Shown here piece by piece: positions 49,901 to 60,479 of a stretch of DNA of 64,000 nt. The notes under the pieces were generated by a model. It was given only the letters and a program-made list of their open reading frames with translations. It searched no databases and was not told where the DNA came from. Made by a program: the position numbers and the translations under genes. Each line of letters starts with the position of its first letter. Within the stretch, counting starts at the first letter, position 1. The stretch comes from Lutjanus erythropterus. Taxonomy: Eukaryota > Chordata > Actinopteri > Lutjaniformes > Lutjanidae. Where the stretch lies: positions 16,628,204 through 16,692,203 of the forward strand of contig CM034609.1 of the NCBI GenBank assembly GCA_020091685.1, given 5' to 3'.

Positions 49901-52900
49901 GGATTATAAAGTGAAGAGAAGTCCTTGAAACTGCATTATGTTGATAATTCACTTTCCCAGTGGTTTTCAAACTGGGACTCAGGGACCAACAGGGAATCTC
50001 CAGCAAACTTTTAGCACATGTTTTGGAAGTTGGAACAACAAGGCAAGAACGTTGGCTGTTTTTGATTGCAATTTATAGTTTGATCACTGATTGACTATGA
50101 AAACTTTATTGCCTGCAAACCTAAAAATAAAATTACTCAGAGGAGATTCCTTAAGACAATCCTCTAAAATTGGAGGTCCTTGGTCTACTGTGTATTTACT
50201 GTGGGGCTCCTTGACATGAAAAGGTTTTGGAACCCCAGTACTCTTTTTGTTGTGTTTTCCTTCAGCGCCCCTCTGTAGAATTATTTTAGGAAACATTATC
50301 TTGGTTGTTTAGAACACAATAACATGTGATTTAATGAAATTAAGAAGTGAAATGATCATTTTGAGCATACATACACAGTGTATATAGATGTAATTGATCG
50401 CAGGAAAAGCTTGGAAATGCAGTTTGAAAGGTTTTAAAAGTACTTGAACTTGATTTTAGAAAAGGTCAAGGAAAAGCTACTGTTTTTAATCAGATAATAA
50501 CAAAGACTGAAATTAACTGACGTGTTTAATCTAGGGCTGCATCAGGAAATCTCTGTATTTGAGAGGCTGGAACCAGCATTTTATGCCATTTTTGCACAAA
50601 AACTTTAATCTTTAATTGATTAGCCAAAGAGGTTCAAAGAGCAAATGACTTGGTAGATTAACAAGCCCCACATGGCATTTTAGTTGCCCTGGGCACGCAG
50701 GCAATCCTCATTGTTGAGGCCTGAACACTAATTACAGGGTGTAGTCATTATTGGTTGTAAACAAGGTCATATTCACACTTGCTCATTTAATCACTCTAAA
50801 ACCTCAGAAGCTGAAACCGGTCTTGATCTTAGATTTCAACATGAGTGAAACACACTCACCTGATTTCTCACGAAGTGTCACCCACCTGTTGGAAACTGTT
50901 TCGTAGTGTTGCATTAGCATTAATCTGATTTCTGTTGTTGTAACCTCCCCCAGATCATACAAGAGAGGAGACTCACTCACCCCCTGCCATGTGGGCTCTT
51001 TCGCTCCTGTCAGCAGCACCAATGACAGCGAGGTGTCCAGTGACGCCTTGACCGACGATGCCATGTCTGTGACTGACGGCAGCGTGTAAGTGAATATTAA
51101 CCAAACATGCCAGTCCGTGTGTGTGAGAATGTGAGCACATAAGAGTGTTTCAGGAATGTGAAATGAGGTACTGTGGAAATTAAAGAAAAAAAAGATTAAG
51201 TGACTCTTTGGTTTGTTGTAGCCAAACTGGAAGAATGGTTTACTGTAGTGGAGGTACTGGTGAATTGTGACCCAGAAATATTAAGTGCACTGTTACAGAG
51301 GAGTAAAGAATTTGAGAAGCTGAGATCAGATAAGTTTGAAAATTATTTTCCCTAAAATTTATTCAAAACGATTAACCAATTAGCAAGATAGTTGCTGGTT
51401 AATCTTTTGAATCGATTAATTTACAAATTGTTGCAGCTCTAAATTCGGACCAGCAGTTGGCATTTTTGCTTACTAACTGATGTCTTAAATGACTGGTCAA
51501 TTATCCAACTGCTTATGGATTGACGTGTCAAGGAATTGGCTAATCGTTTAGTGTTCTGTCTCTGTCCACATGTGGGTTATGCTTATCTGCGTACGTGCCT
51601 TGGGCCTCGTTCCTGTGAAGGATTACTTGGCGTCATCACGTGTCTCTCTATGAAGTCAGTGCATGGTCCACAGCTCAAGGCCAAGAGCACTCGGGTCAGC
51701 TGGATTTTGGACAGAAAGCAGAAAAATCTTGGTACATGTTCTTCTTTACCTCATCTCACATGGGAGTGGTGAAGGCCTACACGGATGATGTCACTGGAGC
51801 AGCGAGGTTTACCATGACCAAGCTAAAGATACTTACAGACTGACGTTCAGTGCAACCAGTGGGCTGGGTTGCATATAATACTGCAGCTATAAAGAGTTTT
51901 TTACAACAGGGAGTCCTCTGCTCTGGCATATCTCTAGACAGCCCTGCTTCAAAGAGACCGGGGCCCATATAGTTCTATTCTGCTGTACTTTGCCCAGTGC
52001 AGTGACAAAGCCCTGGACACAGGGACACAACCCCCCTGCCTTCAATTCCTGCCCGCTCTGGCCTTGATCAGAATATCTGCCTCTCTTTAGGTCAGTTGAA
52101 AGGACCCATAAACATTTGAATCTCATTTACAGATAAAGAAAAGAATAGAAAAGGGAAAAAGCAACGGGGGAGGAGGCGGTTGGGTGGGAAGAGAAAGAGA
52201 GTGGTGGAGGGGGGATTTTTGCTTATATCTTATTTATGGATTTGCTTGGACGCTGGGGAATGCAGCTGCGCAGACTTCAAACATTACCTTATCTTACAAA
52301 CCAGCCTTTTGATGTGCGGAGATCAGAGGCTGGCTGCGGCAGCGCTTGCCAAATGAAGATTGGGGAGGGGGGGGGCGGGTTTCTTATGCGCATGACTGTG
52401 GCATTTCAAAGCAAAAGTGGAAAAGTGCTCCTCAGTTAGGCTAGGTCACCAGGAAACTGCTGTTTAGCATGGAGAAAAGACACTGTTTTACACTGTCAAG
52501 TGCTTCAGTTTGAAGCTTGAGCTTTGCTGTTTGTTGTTTGATTTAATTTTTTAAGCCAGTCAGCCGTTCAGTCCCTCAGATAGATTTAACCAGGTTAGCT
52601 GCACCCTTGGGTCCTGTCCTGCAGTAACTCTTTGAATAAGGATAATGAGTAGCTAATGCTAACAGTGTCCTCAGCTCAACATAAAAGTCAGTAGGGGAAT
52701 GCTAATGCTGACACTACTTCTGGCCAGTAGAGCAGAGCGAGCGCACAGTGACTGCAGAGTGTGTGTGTGTGTGTGAAGTGTGTGTAGTGTTGAAAGGAAA
52801 TGGCCAGCAGGGTTCCCAGTGCTGCGCTGGAGCCAGAGCAGAAAATGAGTATCATTTCCAGGGCAAACAAAACCTCTTACCACCTCAGTCAGAACCATGT

Positions 52901-55900
52901 AACCTGGCCTGCTCCGATACACAAAGAATGCCAGAAATGTTTCATGATTTACCTCTGAGTATCTTTTGTTAGTGCTTAATACATCTCCTGATTTGGTATT
53001 ATGATACTTGGGTGTGGATTTGATATATATTGCATTTTTTGTTTGCTTTTTTTTTTAAAACTGTAGACCACAGGAAAAGTTGTTCACTTCAGTCTCTCAC
53101 TTCAAGAGTCTGTATATCAGGATTCATGTTTCCAAAAGCAATGGATTTGAAGTAAACTTGAATGAATAGAGCCCCTGAAAACTACACACAACACGATGTG
53201 ATGCGAATTAAAATTCTTCCCAAATGAAGTTGAACTTGAAAACTGTCCTTTTAAAACCCAGGACTTGACTGCGAAAAAAATTGGTTAATATAATCTAAAT
53301 TGGAATTAATACAAAATCTGTACTTTTTGAAGTAACATGCTACATTTAGCTGGTTCTGCTCATCAAGTAGTGAACAATAAATAGACTAGGAAATATAAAT
53401 ATATGTAATGTCTCTTTCAAGTAATAAGCTGTATTCAGAGTTTGAGTTTTGACCCTTTGAGGTTGCTGTTGCTGTTTGTTTCCACCGATCAGAGGAAATA
53501 TATGCATGAAAGTCTGAGCTCACGTGTCATTTTATGTTAAGCCTGTGAAGCAAAATGCAGCCGTTTGTTGAGACAGTATTACTGCCATCGCAACACTAAC
53601 ATACCAAGTGGTAATTAACAAAAGAAATCTCCATACTGCTCGATCTTCTTCATCTTTTATGACCTCATATTAAGGATGAAAAACAAAATGGATTGGAGAA
53701 TTAATAAATTAGATTTATTCTTGTCTGAGCTGCGACTGATCTACCCAGTTGGCTAACAAGCTCCTTCCTGAATGGCTGTTTGGCCTTAAATGATTTATCT
53801 GATTAGGCAATTGACCTTTGTGATCTCTCTGTACACCCCCAGAGATGGCATCCCTCCCTATAAACTGGGCTCTAAGAAGCATCTACAGAGAGAGATGCAG
53901 CGCAACATGAGGATGAACAGCCAAGTCTCTCTGCCTGCTTTCCCTGTAAGTACACAAACACACACACACACACACACACATACACACACAAACACACACA
54001 TTCAGAAGTCTTTTTGAACCTGGGTCCCACAGTGTAATTTCCATACCACCCTCTGTTCCGGGTCTCTCTTGGTTCTATGAATAGTACCGCACAAACTGTA
54101 TTCGGCATTCTCAATTCAACAACACCAGCAAAGATCTGAAGAGTAACGTCAAAGATCCAGCCTCCCACTCACACACACATACACTCGCATAAGCGCACAT
54201 ACACACATACAAACACGAGCCCCCTCGCTACCTTTGGTGTCACCTACACCCCCATTAGGGTTCCTTGAAGTCTGCGGGAGACGGGGAGGTCTCTAAGCTG
54301 TTTATCGCCGCAGCGCTCGGAACACACCAGGGTTTTTCTTCCCTACCGATGCTGTAAATATGGAGAATAGGGGAAAGATGAGGAAGATCTCTGCCGCTTT
54401 ATCCCGAGGGCTCTGAAATCAGCCCCGGTTCCCTCAACAAAAACACAAAGATACTCAGACACATTCACACGCACATGCACGCACACGCAGCGCTTTGATC
54501 CAAGGATGAATGGAGCAAACACACAGGGAAGTGACAACTTCCAACAGAGCTGGCCCCCTTTTTTTTTTTCCACAGCACCCCCCCACACACATACGTATAC
54601 ACACACACACACTCTCAGCCAGCCCCCCTTCCTAAACTGAGGGATCTTAGGAAGAGTTTGAGCGTGTCATGTGAGCTCTCAGTGGGTCAGAGGGGAGTTT
54701 GTAGCGTAAGGCTTTGGAGAGGCTAACTCCAGGTTGAGAGAAGAGCAGGAAACCGAGGCAGGGAACATCTTGCAGAAGTAGCAGCAACAGAAGCAGCTTG
54801 TTAAAGGAGAAGACTGCAATATATTTGCTGTAATTTATCATAAAATCACCATGATATGTCATTAGAGAGTAAGGAAACATGTTAAGTTGGTATACTTGCT
54901 TCTCTGATAACAACACTACAGCCGCAATGACCTCTGAAATTTCCACCGAGTGTTTGCTGAATGGGTTAGTGTCTGGGGGGGACGATTCACTTCAACCATA
55001 CACCGTATATCAAATAGAGATTCAAACTATTTAACATTCAGTCTATGCTCCAAGTCACTGTTTGGACTGCAGTACTCATTTTTGGACGCGGCATTGCTAC
55101 ATATTGCTCCTTTAAAATAAACTTGATGCGACCTCCTTTTTTTCAACATTATGAGACATGCAGCAAGTGTTACTTGTATAATGAAAAGATCCACAGATTG
55201 GTTCTGCCACTCTTCTCTCGCTGTCCCCCTTTTTGCTTTATTTTCGCTTTTATTCTTGTTTTTGTTTCCCGTCTGATTTTTGGCAATGGCTGCCATTCCC
55301 ATGGTGCACCAGCCCTAGGCTCCATCAGACAGCGCCTCTTTTTCTCACTCTTTTCTCCCCTTCATCCCTACTACAAAGGGATGGGAGAAACAAAAAAGAA
55401 GAATAAAAATCAAGAAAGCCCCAGCGCAAAAATGCTAATAATTTAAGATGTGTGTGTGCGTGCACACATTCTCATACTGTCACTATACTGTACCTCAAAG
55501 GTGCCCAGTGTGTGACAAGGGCGGAATAAATTACCTCAACCTGCCTGATCCTTTTTTGGCACCTTTATCTCTTTCCTCCAATTCTTCCCTCTCTTCATTT
55601 TCTCTTTCTCTGCCCTCCTGCGAGCCCACATCTCTGCATCTCAACTTTTCCCCATTTTTTTTAATCCCTCATCCTTTCCTCCCTGGAGTTCTCTTCCACC
55701 CCCTGTCGATATGTGGCTTTTATTCCAAGATGTAAAGCCACTGCTTCCCATCTATCTATCCCTCCATCCCTCCCTCCACCATCCTATTCTCCCCCCACTG
55801 AGTGTTTGATATTTGACGAGGAAGCCTTTGAAGTGAGCTGACTTTAAAGAGGCCTGCTGATGATGACAGAGGGAACCAGCCGAGGCCTGGCCCAGCGTGA

Positions 55901-58900
55901 CCGTACACTAGGCCCGCCACCCCTTGAAACAACCCTGTAGCCCTGGGTGCCTCTGAGAGTGTCCTGATCAGTCCCACCAGTGGCAGAGCAGGCGCTGGTG
56001 GAGAACAATGCATACATGTAGACAGATGAGGGCAGAGGAGCAGTGTGGATGTCTTTTGTAGAAGTTGGCAAGGGCAGGGGCTCGGTCATGGAGGGATGAC
56101 GACAGCTAATGTGTCTCTTTCTCCCCAAAGCGTACTCGCCGTCCTCCCAAGGAGATGGTCCCGATGGAGCCAGCAGAGTTTGCAGCCCAGCTCATTTCCC
56201 GCCTGGAGAGCCTGAAGAGAAAGCAGGACACCATCAACTCTCTGGAGGAGAGGCTGCAACAGATTCAGGAGGTTTGTCTCAGATTGATTTTTACTTGGAA
56301 AGTCAATTAGGGGTCTCACAATACACTGGTATTGACAATAACACAGTTCAACCCAAAATCAAAAATACACATTTCCTCTTACCTTTAGTGCTGTTTATCC
56401 ATCATGGTAGTTTTGGTGTGAGTTGCAGAGTTTTGGAGATATTGGTTTCACAGATGTCTGTTTCTCTCCAATATAATGGAACTAGATGGTGCTCTGCATG
56501 TGGTGCTCCAAGTGCCAAAAAATACATTTGAAAAATTCAACACCATTGCCTCTCTCCAGAAATCATGACACAGTTACTCAAGATAATCCACAGACCTTGT
56601 TGTGAGCAGTTTATGTAAGAATTACTTTCTTTCTACTCTATAATACAGGGCTCAATAATAAGGAATGCCCACTTGCCCTTATACAAAAGCATCCTCTCAA
56701 ATGTAGCTATGTCTTGCTGTTATTTGAGTATTAGTTATTAGTTATCATGAATTCTTTTGGCCATGATAGTTGTGAAGTGAAAATCTAATATTGTGTCAGT
56801 CATAAGGTGTGTTTTATTTCTCCAGTTGGTGACTTTGTCTGCTTTGTTACCAGGAGGAGGAAAGAGAAGACACAGAGATCATGGCAAGTGCTCCCCAGCT
56901 CTCTCCACACCCCTTGACCCTCCTCCCTGGCTCGTCTGACGAGGACCCCCAGGCGATCCTGGATGATCACCTCTCCCGTGTCCTGAAGACGCCGGGCTGT
57001 CAGTCCCCAGCCATCATCCGTCACTCACCTCGCTCCAGCTCCCCAGAGCACAAGCCCTTCATGCGGGCAGGCTTCGGGATCAAGGCCCTGGTAAGGACCG
57101 GGCCCTCTAGTTCTTCTGTCTCCAGTCCCGACCAAGGAGCTATCACTCTGGCCTTGGGCCCCAGCAGGCCCCTCGTAAGCAGGCAGAGCACTAAACACAT
57201 CCACCACCACTACATCCACCATCATGCCAGTCCCAAGACAAAGGAGCAGATTGAGAGGGAGGCGGCCCTCAGGGTGCACGGCCTGTGCTCCAGCAGTGGC
57301 GAGTGCCAGCCCTGCCAGCCTTACCAGCGCAGCCGCAGCCTGGGAAGAGAGATGTGTGGGGCCATCGCAGCGGACAGCAGCATGGGGTCAGTTCCAAGTG
57401 CTTCACATCAGGGCTGGGGATTATATCGATACTATATTGACATGGTGATATGAGACAAGACATTGTCTTGGATTTTGTTATAAAGTGTTGACTTTTTCTG
57501 GTTTTAACTGTGGCATTACAGTAAAATTCTGTAACTTTGTGAACTTTTCAGACTTTTCTAGCTATCTAATTATTTTCCTTTACTTTATATTGAAATATCA
57601 GACATTTAAAGACATCACTTTGACTTTGAGAAACTTGAAAGGCTGTTTTTCACCATTTCTGATATTTTTAGATGTTGCGGCCCTATGTTAAACATGGCAG
57701 TTAACTTAAGTCTTAGTTAGTATTTGTACAGGGACAAGTAAAAACTGACTTTAGGCAAGTAGCGGGCAAGTGGAAAAAAAATCTTAACACTGAATCCTGT
57801 ATTGAGATATATATTGTATATTGCAGCATAGCAAAATTGAAATATTATTCATAAACGATATTGCTATATTGCTATTCATAACCCGTTTGTTTTCTGCTGT
57901 CTTGTGCTGATTGTATAAAATAAAACAACACTAATTATCTCTGTCTCTTCTTTGCAGGCGATCCAGCTCTCTGTCCAGGCGTGTGTGTCGTTCAGGGGCA
58001 GAGGACGGAGTAGCAGACAGGTGTATGGAGGACTGTGGGCCCATACAGCTGCCCAGCGATACAACAGACCCCACCCAGAATGTGTTGCAGTGGATCCTGG
58101 AAAGTAAACGGCAAGGCAGGCACAAGTCCCACAGGTAGCAGCAGTTCAGAAGAGTCCAAAATGTCCTACTTTTTGTCCCACTGTTGCATGTTGTTAATGC
58201 ACGTTGTTTTGTTTTCTTTCTACCTCGCAGTAACCAGAGCACCAAGAAATCTTTTGGAGGCTCCTCTGCCCAGACGCACACGTGGGGTGGCGGTGGAAGC
58301 TGTGGCCACCTACGCAGCCACCAGCCAGCCCAGCCGTTTATCCAGGACCCCGCCATGCCTCCCCTGCCCCCTCCCAACACTCTGGCCCAGCTGGAGGAGG
58401 CCTGCCGTAGACTGGAGGAGGTCTCCACGAAGACCACCAAGCAAAGGTACACAGAAACTTGAGATATCTTGTGATCAAGTGATTGTGCATTTAAAAGTAG
58501 TAAATAAAACACTTTTTGATCTTAAAGCTAATTTTAACATATTAATGGGAGATCCCATTATGTGTTAGCATCAAGCTAACAGAATGAGCTTTAGTGAATT
58601 ATATAAAGAAAAAGATCAACTGAGGAATCATGAAAAGAAAATTAACCACGATGATTAAGAGAATTTCTTATTTTCTTCCACCCCTATTAATCCCTAATAT
58701 TGATGTCACTGATGGACACCTCAGTGTGAATTATTGATCCAAGTAATAAACGTTCTGTCATGTGTCTTCCCAGGCATTCAGTGTCCAGTGTCCAGCAAGA
58801 AAAGAGCCACCCAGTGCCTGTCCAGGGTGAGGGCGCCATCCCTCCATCTCTAGCCAATCCCAGCCCGGCTGGCCTCCTCACAACCAGCCCCAGTCTCCAA

Positions 58901-60099
58901 TCAGAAGAGTACGATGCCTCTAGCGTCCCGCCCTCCCTCTCCTCTCCTCCTCTCTGCTCCTCTTCCTCCTCCTCTCAGCCATAGCCTCCACCTTGCAGTG
59001 TACTTCTACCCTTTTAACTCTTCCTACTTTGACACTTGCACTGCTCACTGCACACGTAGGGAGACAGATGAGTCACAGGGTTCCTATGCAGCATTGAATT
59101 TGACTTTGATCTTGACAGGTAGAGAAAGATTAAGAGAGAGTTGGAAAGATATTTGTGTTTCCAGACTATTGCCAATATTCTGTTCTTTAAAATGTAAAGT
59201 TCAAGAGAGCCAGAAAATACAAGAGGAACAATAATATAATAGTATTCAAGGGAAGATAATATGAGTATAGTTAAAGAGAAAAATTGAGCAAAAGTCTGAA
59301 AAAATGATGTAGGAACCCTGGAGTAGTCATGTGCAAACCTACACAAATCATACATGTATGTGCACACACCCACATACATACAGTCGCTGAAAAGAGAAGG
59401 TGACCCCCTTTGCAGAGCTTATTTTAAGCTTTGCACACATATGCCTGCCTCTGTTTGCATGAATCTTGTGTATTTGTGCTGTGTGTGGGGAGTGTGTGTA
59501 GTCACTGCACCACCTGACTGAGACATCCCTTTCATATATATGTATCATTTTTATTGGCTGTCCTTCAGTGAGCTGGCAGTCGGCTGGGGCGAGCAGAGCT
59601 TAGCAAAGAGAGAGCTCCTCTGAAGTGGGCCTACAAAGCCTTGGACATAGCTGAAGGGGAATTTATAATACTGTGCCCCTTCTCCATGCACACACAACAC
59701 ACACAAGTGCACACTTACTGATGGCACTGGGTCACTCACTAGTGAATTCTCCAGTCAGGGTGCTGTAACTGTATTTCTGGTCTAGCAGTGTCTTCTGCTG
59801 AAAGTAGTAGATTGTTGGTCGGAGCCCCTTAGAAGTCTTGCTCCGTTTCTGATTGTTCTTTTTGACTGTTAACTATCATAGGGGTGTTCACTCTTTCTAA
59901 TGCACCCTTTTCTCTCCTTTCTTTCTTTCAGGATGAAGGAGTGTAAAAAGGGCGCAGGAAGTCACGGGGTTTGCAGTGGTGAGACAGTGGTGACGTATTT
60001 CTTCTGTGGTGAAGAGATCCCCTACAGGAGGACCATGAAGAGCCACAGTCTCACCCTGGGACACTTCAAGGAGCAGCTCCGCAAGAAGGGCAACTACAG
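46183..60099 (+). CDS. axin2: axin2 (conductin), Wnt pathway scaffold; 3' end outside window; join(46183..46991,50954..51085,53843..53945,56131..56271,56854..57386,57958..58134,58231..58446,58774..58908,59932..60099)
   Basis: Axin2 is the cytoplasmic scaffold that holds APC, GSK3, CK1 and beta-catenin together so that beta-catenin is phosphorylated and destroyed; it is itself induced by Wnt. Nine exons splice in frame to 804 codons plus 2 bases. Domains in order: tankyrase-binding RPPVPGEEG (19-27), RGS domain (about 83-205), GSK3-interaction helix [18 protein letters not shown] (exon 5, 349-395), beta-catenin helix [16 protein letters not shown] (430-445), a His-rich HHHYIHHH stretch, and DIX starting [17 protein letters not shown] (766 onward). 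The DIX domain is cut by the window: its last exon (about 40 residues expected) was not found up to 64000. The name axin2 rather than axin1 rests on the N-terminus ([18 protein letters not shown]), the RGS sequence and the cep112 neighbour. The start is the first ATG of exon 2, with G at -3; a second ATG follows five codons later. Confidence 0.96.
47443..47762. mobile_element. interspersed repeat family B, second copy
   Basis: Starts TTAGGGCTGCAACTAATGAT and ends 'atcgactaatagctgcag'. It shares internal phrases with 11530-12056 ('ttgtccaacaaatgg', 'agcagcaaac', 'agaagctggaaccagtaaat'). Confidence 0.7.
47844..47869. repeat. CAG trinucleotide tract
   Basis: Eight CAG units, intronic in axin2. 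Confidence 0.9.
48151..48168. repeat. poly-T tract
   Basis: 18 consecutive T bases in axin2 intron 2. Confidence 0.9.
48297..48795. mobile_element. interspersed repeat family A, copy 3, both termini present
   Basis: Left AAAGGAACAGTTCACCCC and right, reversed, AAAGGGACAGTTCACCCC; about 500 bp. This copy is uninterrupted and shows the family's true length. Confidence 0.8.
49830..50470. repeat. 'cctggaaatcctggaaaacac' repeat, interrupted
   Basis: 49833-49957 and about 50241-50470 carry the two halves of a repeat recognisable by 'tcctggaaa', 'cttgaatttgag', 'gtccttgaaactgca' and 'gtacttgaacttgattttagaaaaggtcaaggaaaag' (in part). A hAT-like MITE sits between them. Confidence 0.45.
49958..50238 (+). 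mobile_element. hAT-like MITE ('CAGTGGTTTTCAAACTGGG' family), plus-strand copy
   Basis: Starts CAGTGGTTTTCAAACTGGG and ends AAGGTTTTGGAACCCCAG. It is the inverted partner family of 37928-38200. Flanking octamers are only partly alike, so the target duplication is decayed. Confidence 0.65.
50954..51085 (+). CDS. axin2: axin2 exon 3
   Basis: Acceptor taacctcccccag, donor GTAAGT; it enters and leaves in phase 2. It encodes the linker after RGS ([20 protein letters not shown] ... [20 protein letters not shown]), which has the Ser/Asp-rich '[16 protein letters not shown]' motif shared by Axin2 proteins. Confidence 0.95.
51086..53842. other. axin2: axin2 intron 3, about 2.8 kb
   Basis: Contains only a family-B fragment near 51360-51445 and a TG tract (52758-52775). 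The rest is unannotated intron with no protein-like frame. Confidence 0.75.
53843..53945 (+). CDS. axin2: axin2 exon 4
   Basis: Acceptor gtacacccccag, donor GTAAGT. It starts in phase 2 and ends in phase 0. It encodes [20 protein letters not shown] and on to VSLPAFP, the DGIPPY segment that leads into the GSK3-binding region. A CA microsatellite begins six bases after the donor site. Confidence 0.93.
53946..56130. other. axin2: axin2 intron 4, about 2.2 kb
   Basis: Dominated by CA-rich tracts (53.95-54.0, 54.16-54.21, 54.58-54.61 kb) and CT-rich sequence (55.56-55.7 kb). Frames here are low-complexity; no exon is supported. Confidence 0.75.
53951..54000. repeat. CA microsatellite at the exon 4 donor of axin2
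   Basis: About 24 CA units with AA and TA interruptions, beginning at intron position +6. Confidence 0.9.
56131..56271 (+). CDS. axin2: axin2 exon 5: GSK3-interaction region
   Basis: Acceptor ctctttctccccaaag, donor GTTTGT (weaker than its neighbours). Exactly 47 codons, phase 0 at both ends. It encodes [20 protein letters not shown] then [12 protein letters not shown]...[10 protein letters not shown], a charged amphipathic helix matching the GSK3-binding helix of Axin proteins. Confidence 0.94.
56343..56700. repeat. interspersed repeat family A, copy 4 (truncated), plus fragment of the CAGGGCTC repeat
   Basis: 'cagttcaacccaaaatcaaaaatacac' (in part) through 'gttgtgagcagttt' follows family A order. 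At 56647 it switches to CAGGGCTCAATAATAAGG, the same switch of repeats seen inside copy 2 (12994). It fills most of the 0.58-kb intron between axin2 exons 5 and 6. Confidence 0.6.
56854..57386 (+). CDS. axin2: axin2 exon 6: beta-catenin-binding helix
   Basis: Acceptor gctttgttaccag, donor GTCAGT. It begins in phase 0 and ends in phase 2. The helix [20 protein letters not shown], followed by [17 protein letters not shown], is the beta-catenin contact. Downstream are a His-rich [11 protein letters not shown] and the [15 protein letters not shown] segment typical of Axins. Largest exon after exon 2; GC-rich. Confidence 0.95.
57407..57884. repeat. 'gggctggggattatatcgata' repeat filling axin2 intron 6
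   Basis: Begins GGGCTGGGGATTATATCGAT with ATCGATA/TATTGA motifs, the start of a common teleost 'GGGCTGGGCGATATATCG' element. Its second half (57600-57800) matches 13237-13486 ('gacatttaaagacatcac', 'caagtggaaaaaaa'). Almost the whole 571-bp intron is this repeat. Confidence 0.6.
57958..58134 (+). CDS. axin2: axin2 exon 7
   Basis: Acceptor ctctgtctcttctttgcag, donor GTAGCA; it enters and leaves in phase 2. It encodes [16 protein letters not shown] and on to [20 protein letters not shown] followed by RQGRHKSHR. '[12 protein letters not shown].RHK' is a strongly diagnostic Axin segment. Confidence 0.96.
58231..58446 (+). CDS. axin2: axin2 exon 8
   Basis: Acceptor ttctacctcgcag, donor GTACAC; it enters and leaves in phase 2, separated by only 96 bp from exon 7. 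It encodes [20 protein letters not shown] and on to [20 protein letters not shown], the '[18 protein letters not shown]' motif shared by Axins. Confidence 0.95.
58774..58908 (+). CDS. axin2: axin2 exon 9 (donor chosen by frame and homology)
   Basis: Acceptor tgtcttcccag. The frame stays open to a TAG at 58982, so the exon end had to be chosen. Splicing at 58908|GTACGA gives SLQSEE-MKECKK, which lines up with the 'PSL.PE..KE.KK' approach to DIX and keeps phase 2. A stronger-looking site at 58826|GTGAGG would put a stop (GGA TGA) directly into exon 10. Hence the weak donor is preferred. Confidence 0.8.
59932..60099 (+). CDS. axin2: axin2 exon 10: first part of the DIX domain
   Basis: Acceptor cctttctttctttcag, donor GTGTGT; it enters and leaves in phase 2. 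It encodes [17 protein letters not shown], then [37 protein letters not shown] mediates head-to-tail polymerisation with itself and Dishevelled. The domain needs about 40 more residues from the next exon, which lies beyond 64000 or was missed. Confidence 0.96.
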
Positions 60100-60479
60100 G
60101 TGTGTGCAGATTCAGATACACAGAGATGTGGGTTAAAGTTTTACAAGAGTGACTTCACTGACATCATGTGAACTTTTAGTGGTGCCTCTGTGATATTGTG
60201 CAGCAATAAAAAAAAAAATCAGTTCAGTGGCCTTGATGTAAAACTGTTTGAGAACATAAAATGAAATTGTAGATTGTTGCCTGTTGGCGTGTCAACTACA
60301 GATATTGGACAGGCTGTTTCAAAAAATAAAAATCACACAGACAAGAAGTGGAGGAATTGGCAGACCCCATGTCTGACGTGTTTCTCACTCATTTCACCTG
60401 ACAGAAACACTTTCATTTTTATCAGAGCAGTACTCACACATATCAATATATTGCACAGAAAGTTTTGTCCAGAGCCCAA

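Larger units (their letters stand above)
46992..50953. other. axin2: axin2 intron 2, about 4 kb
   Basis: No coding sequence recognised. It contains repeat family B (47.44-47.76 kb), a CAG tract (47844-47869), a T homopolymer (48151-48168), a full-length family A copy (48.3-48.8 kb), pyrimidine-rich then purine-rich stretches (48.9-49.4 kb), and a nested pair of elements (49.83-50.47 kb). Confidence 0.75.

Noticed and set aside
57931-58568. 193-codon minus-strand and 177-codon plus-strand frames over axin2 exons 7-8
   Set aside because: Shadows of the true axin2 frame, which splices correctly on both sides.
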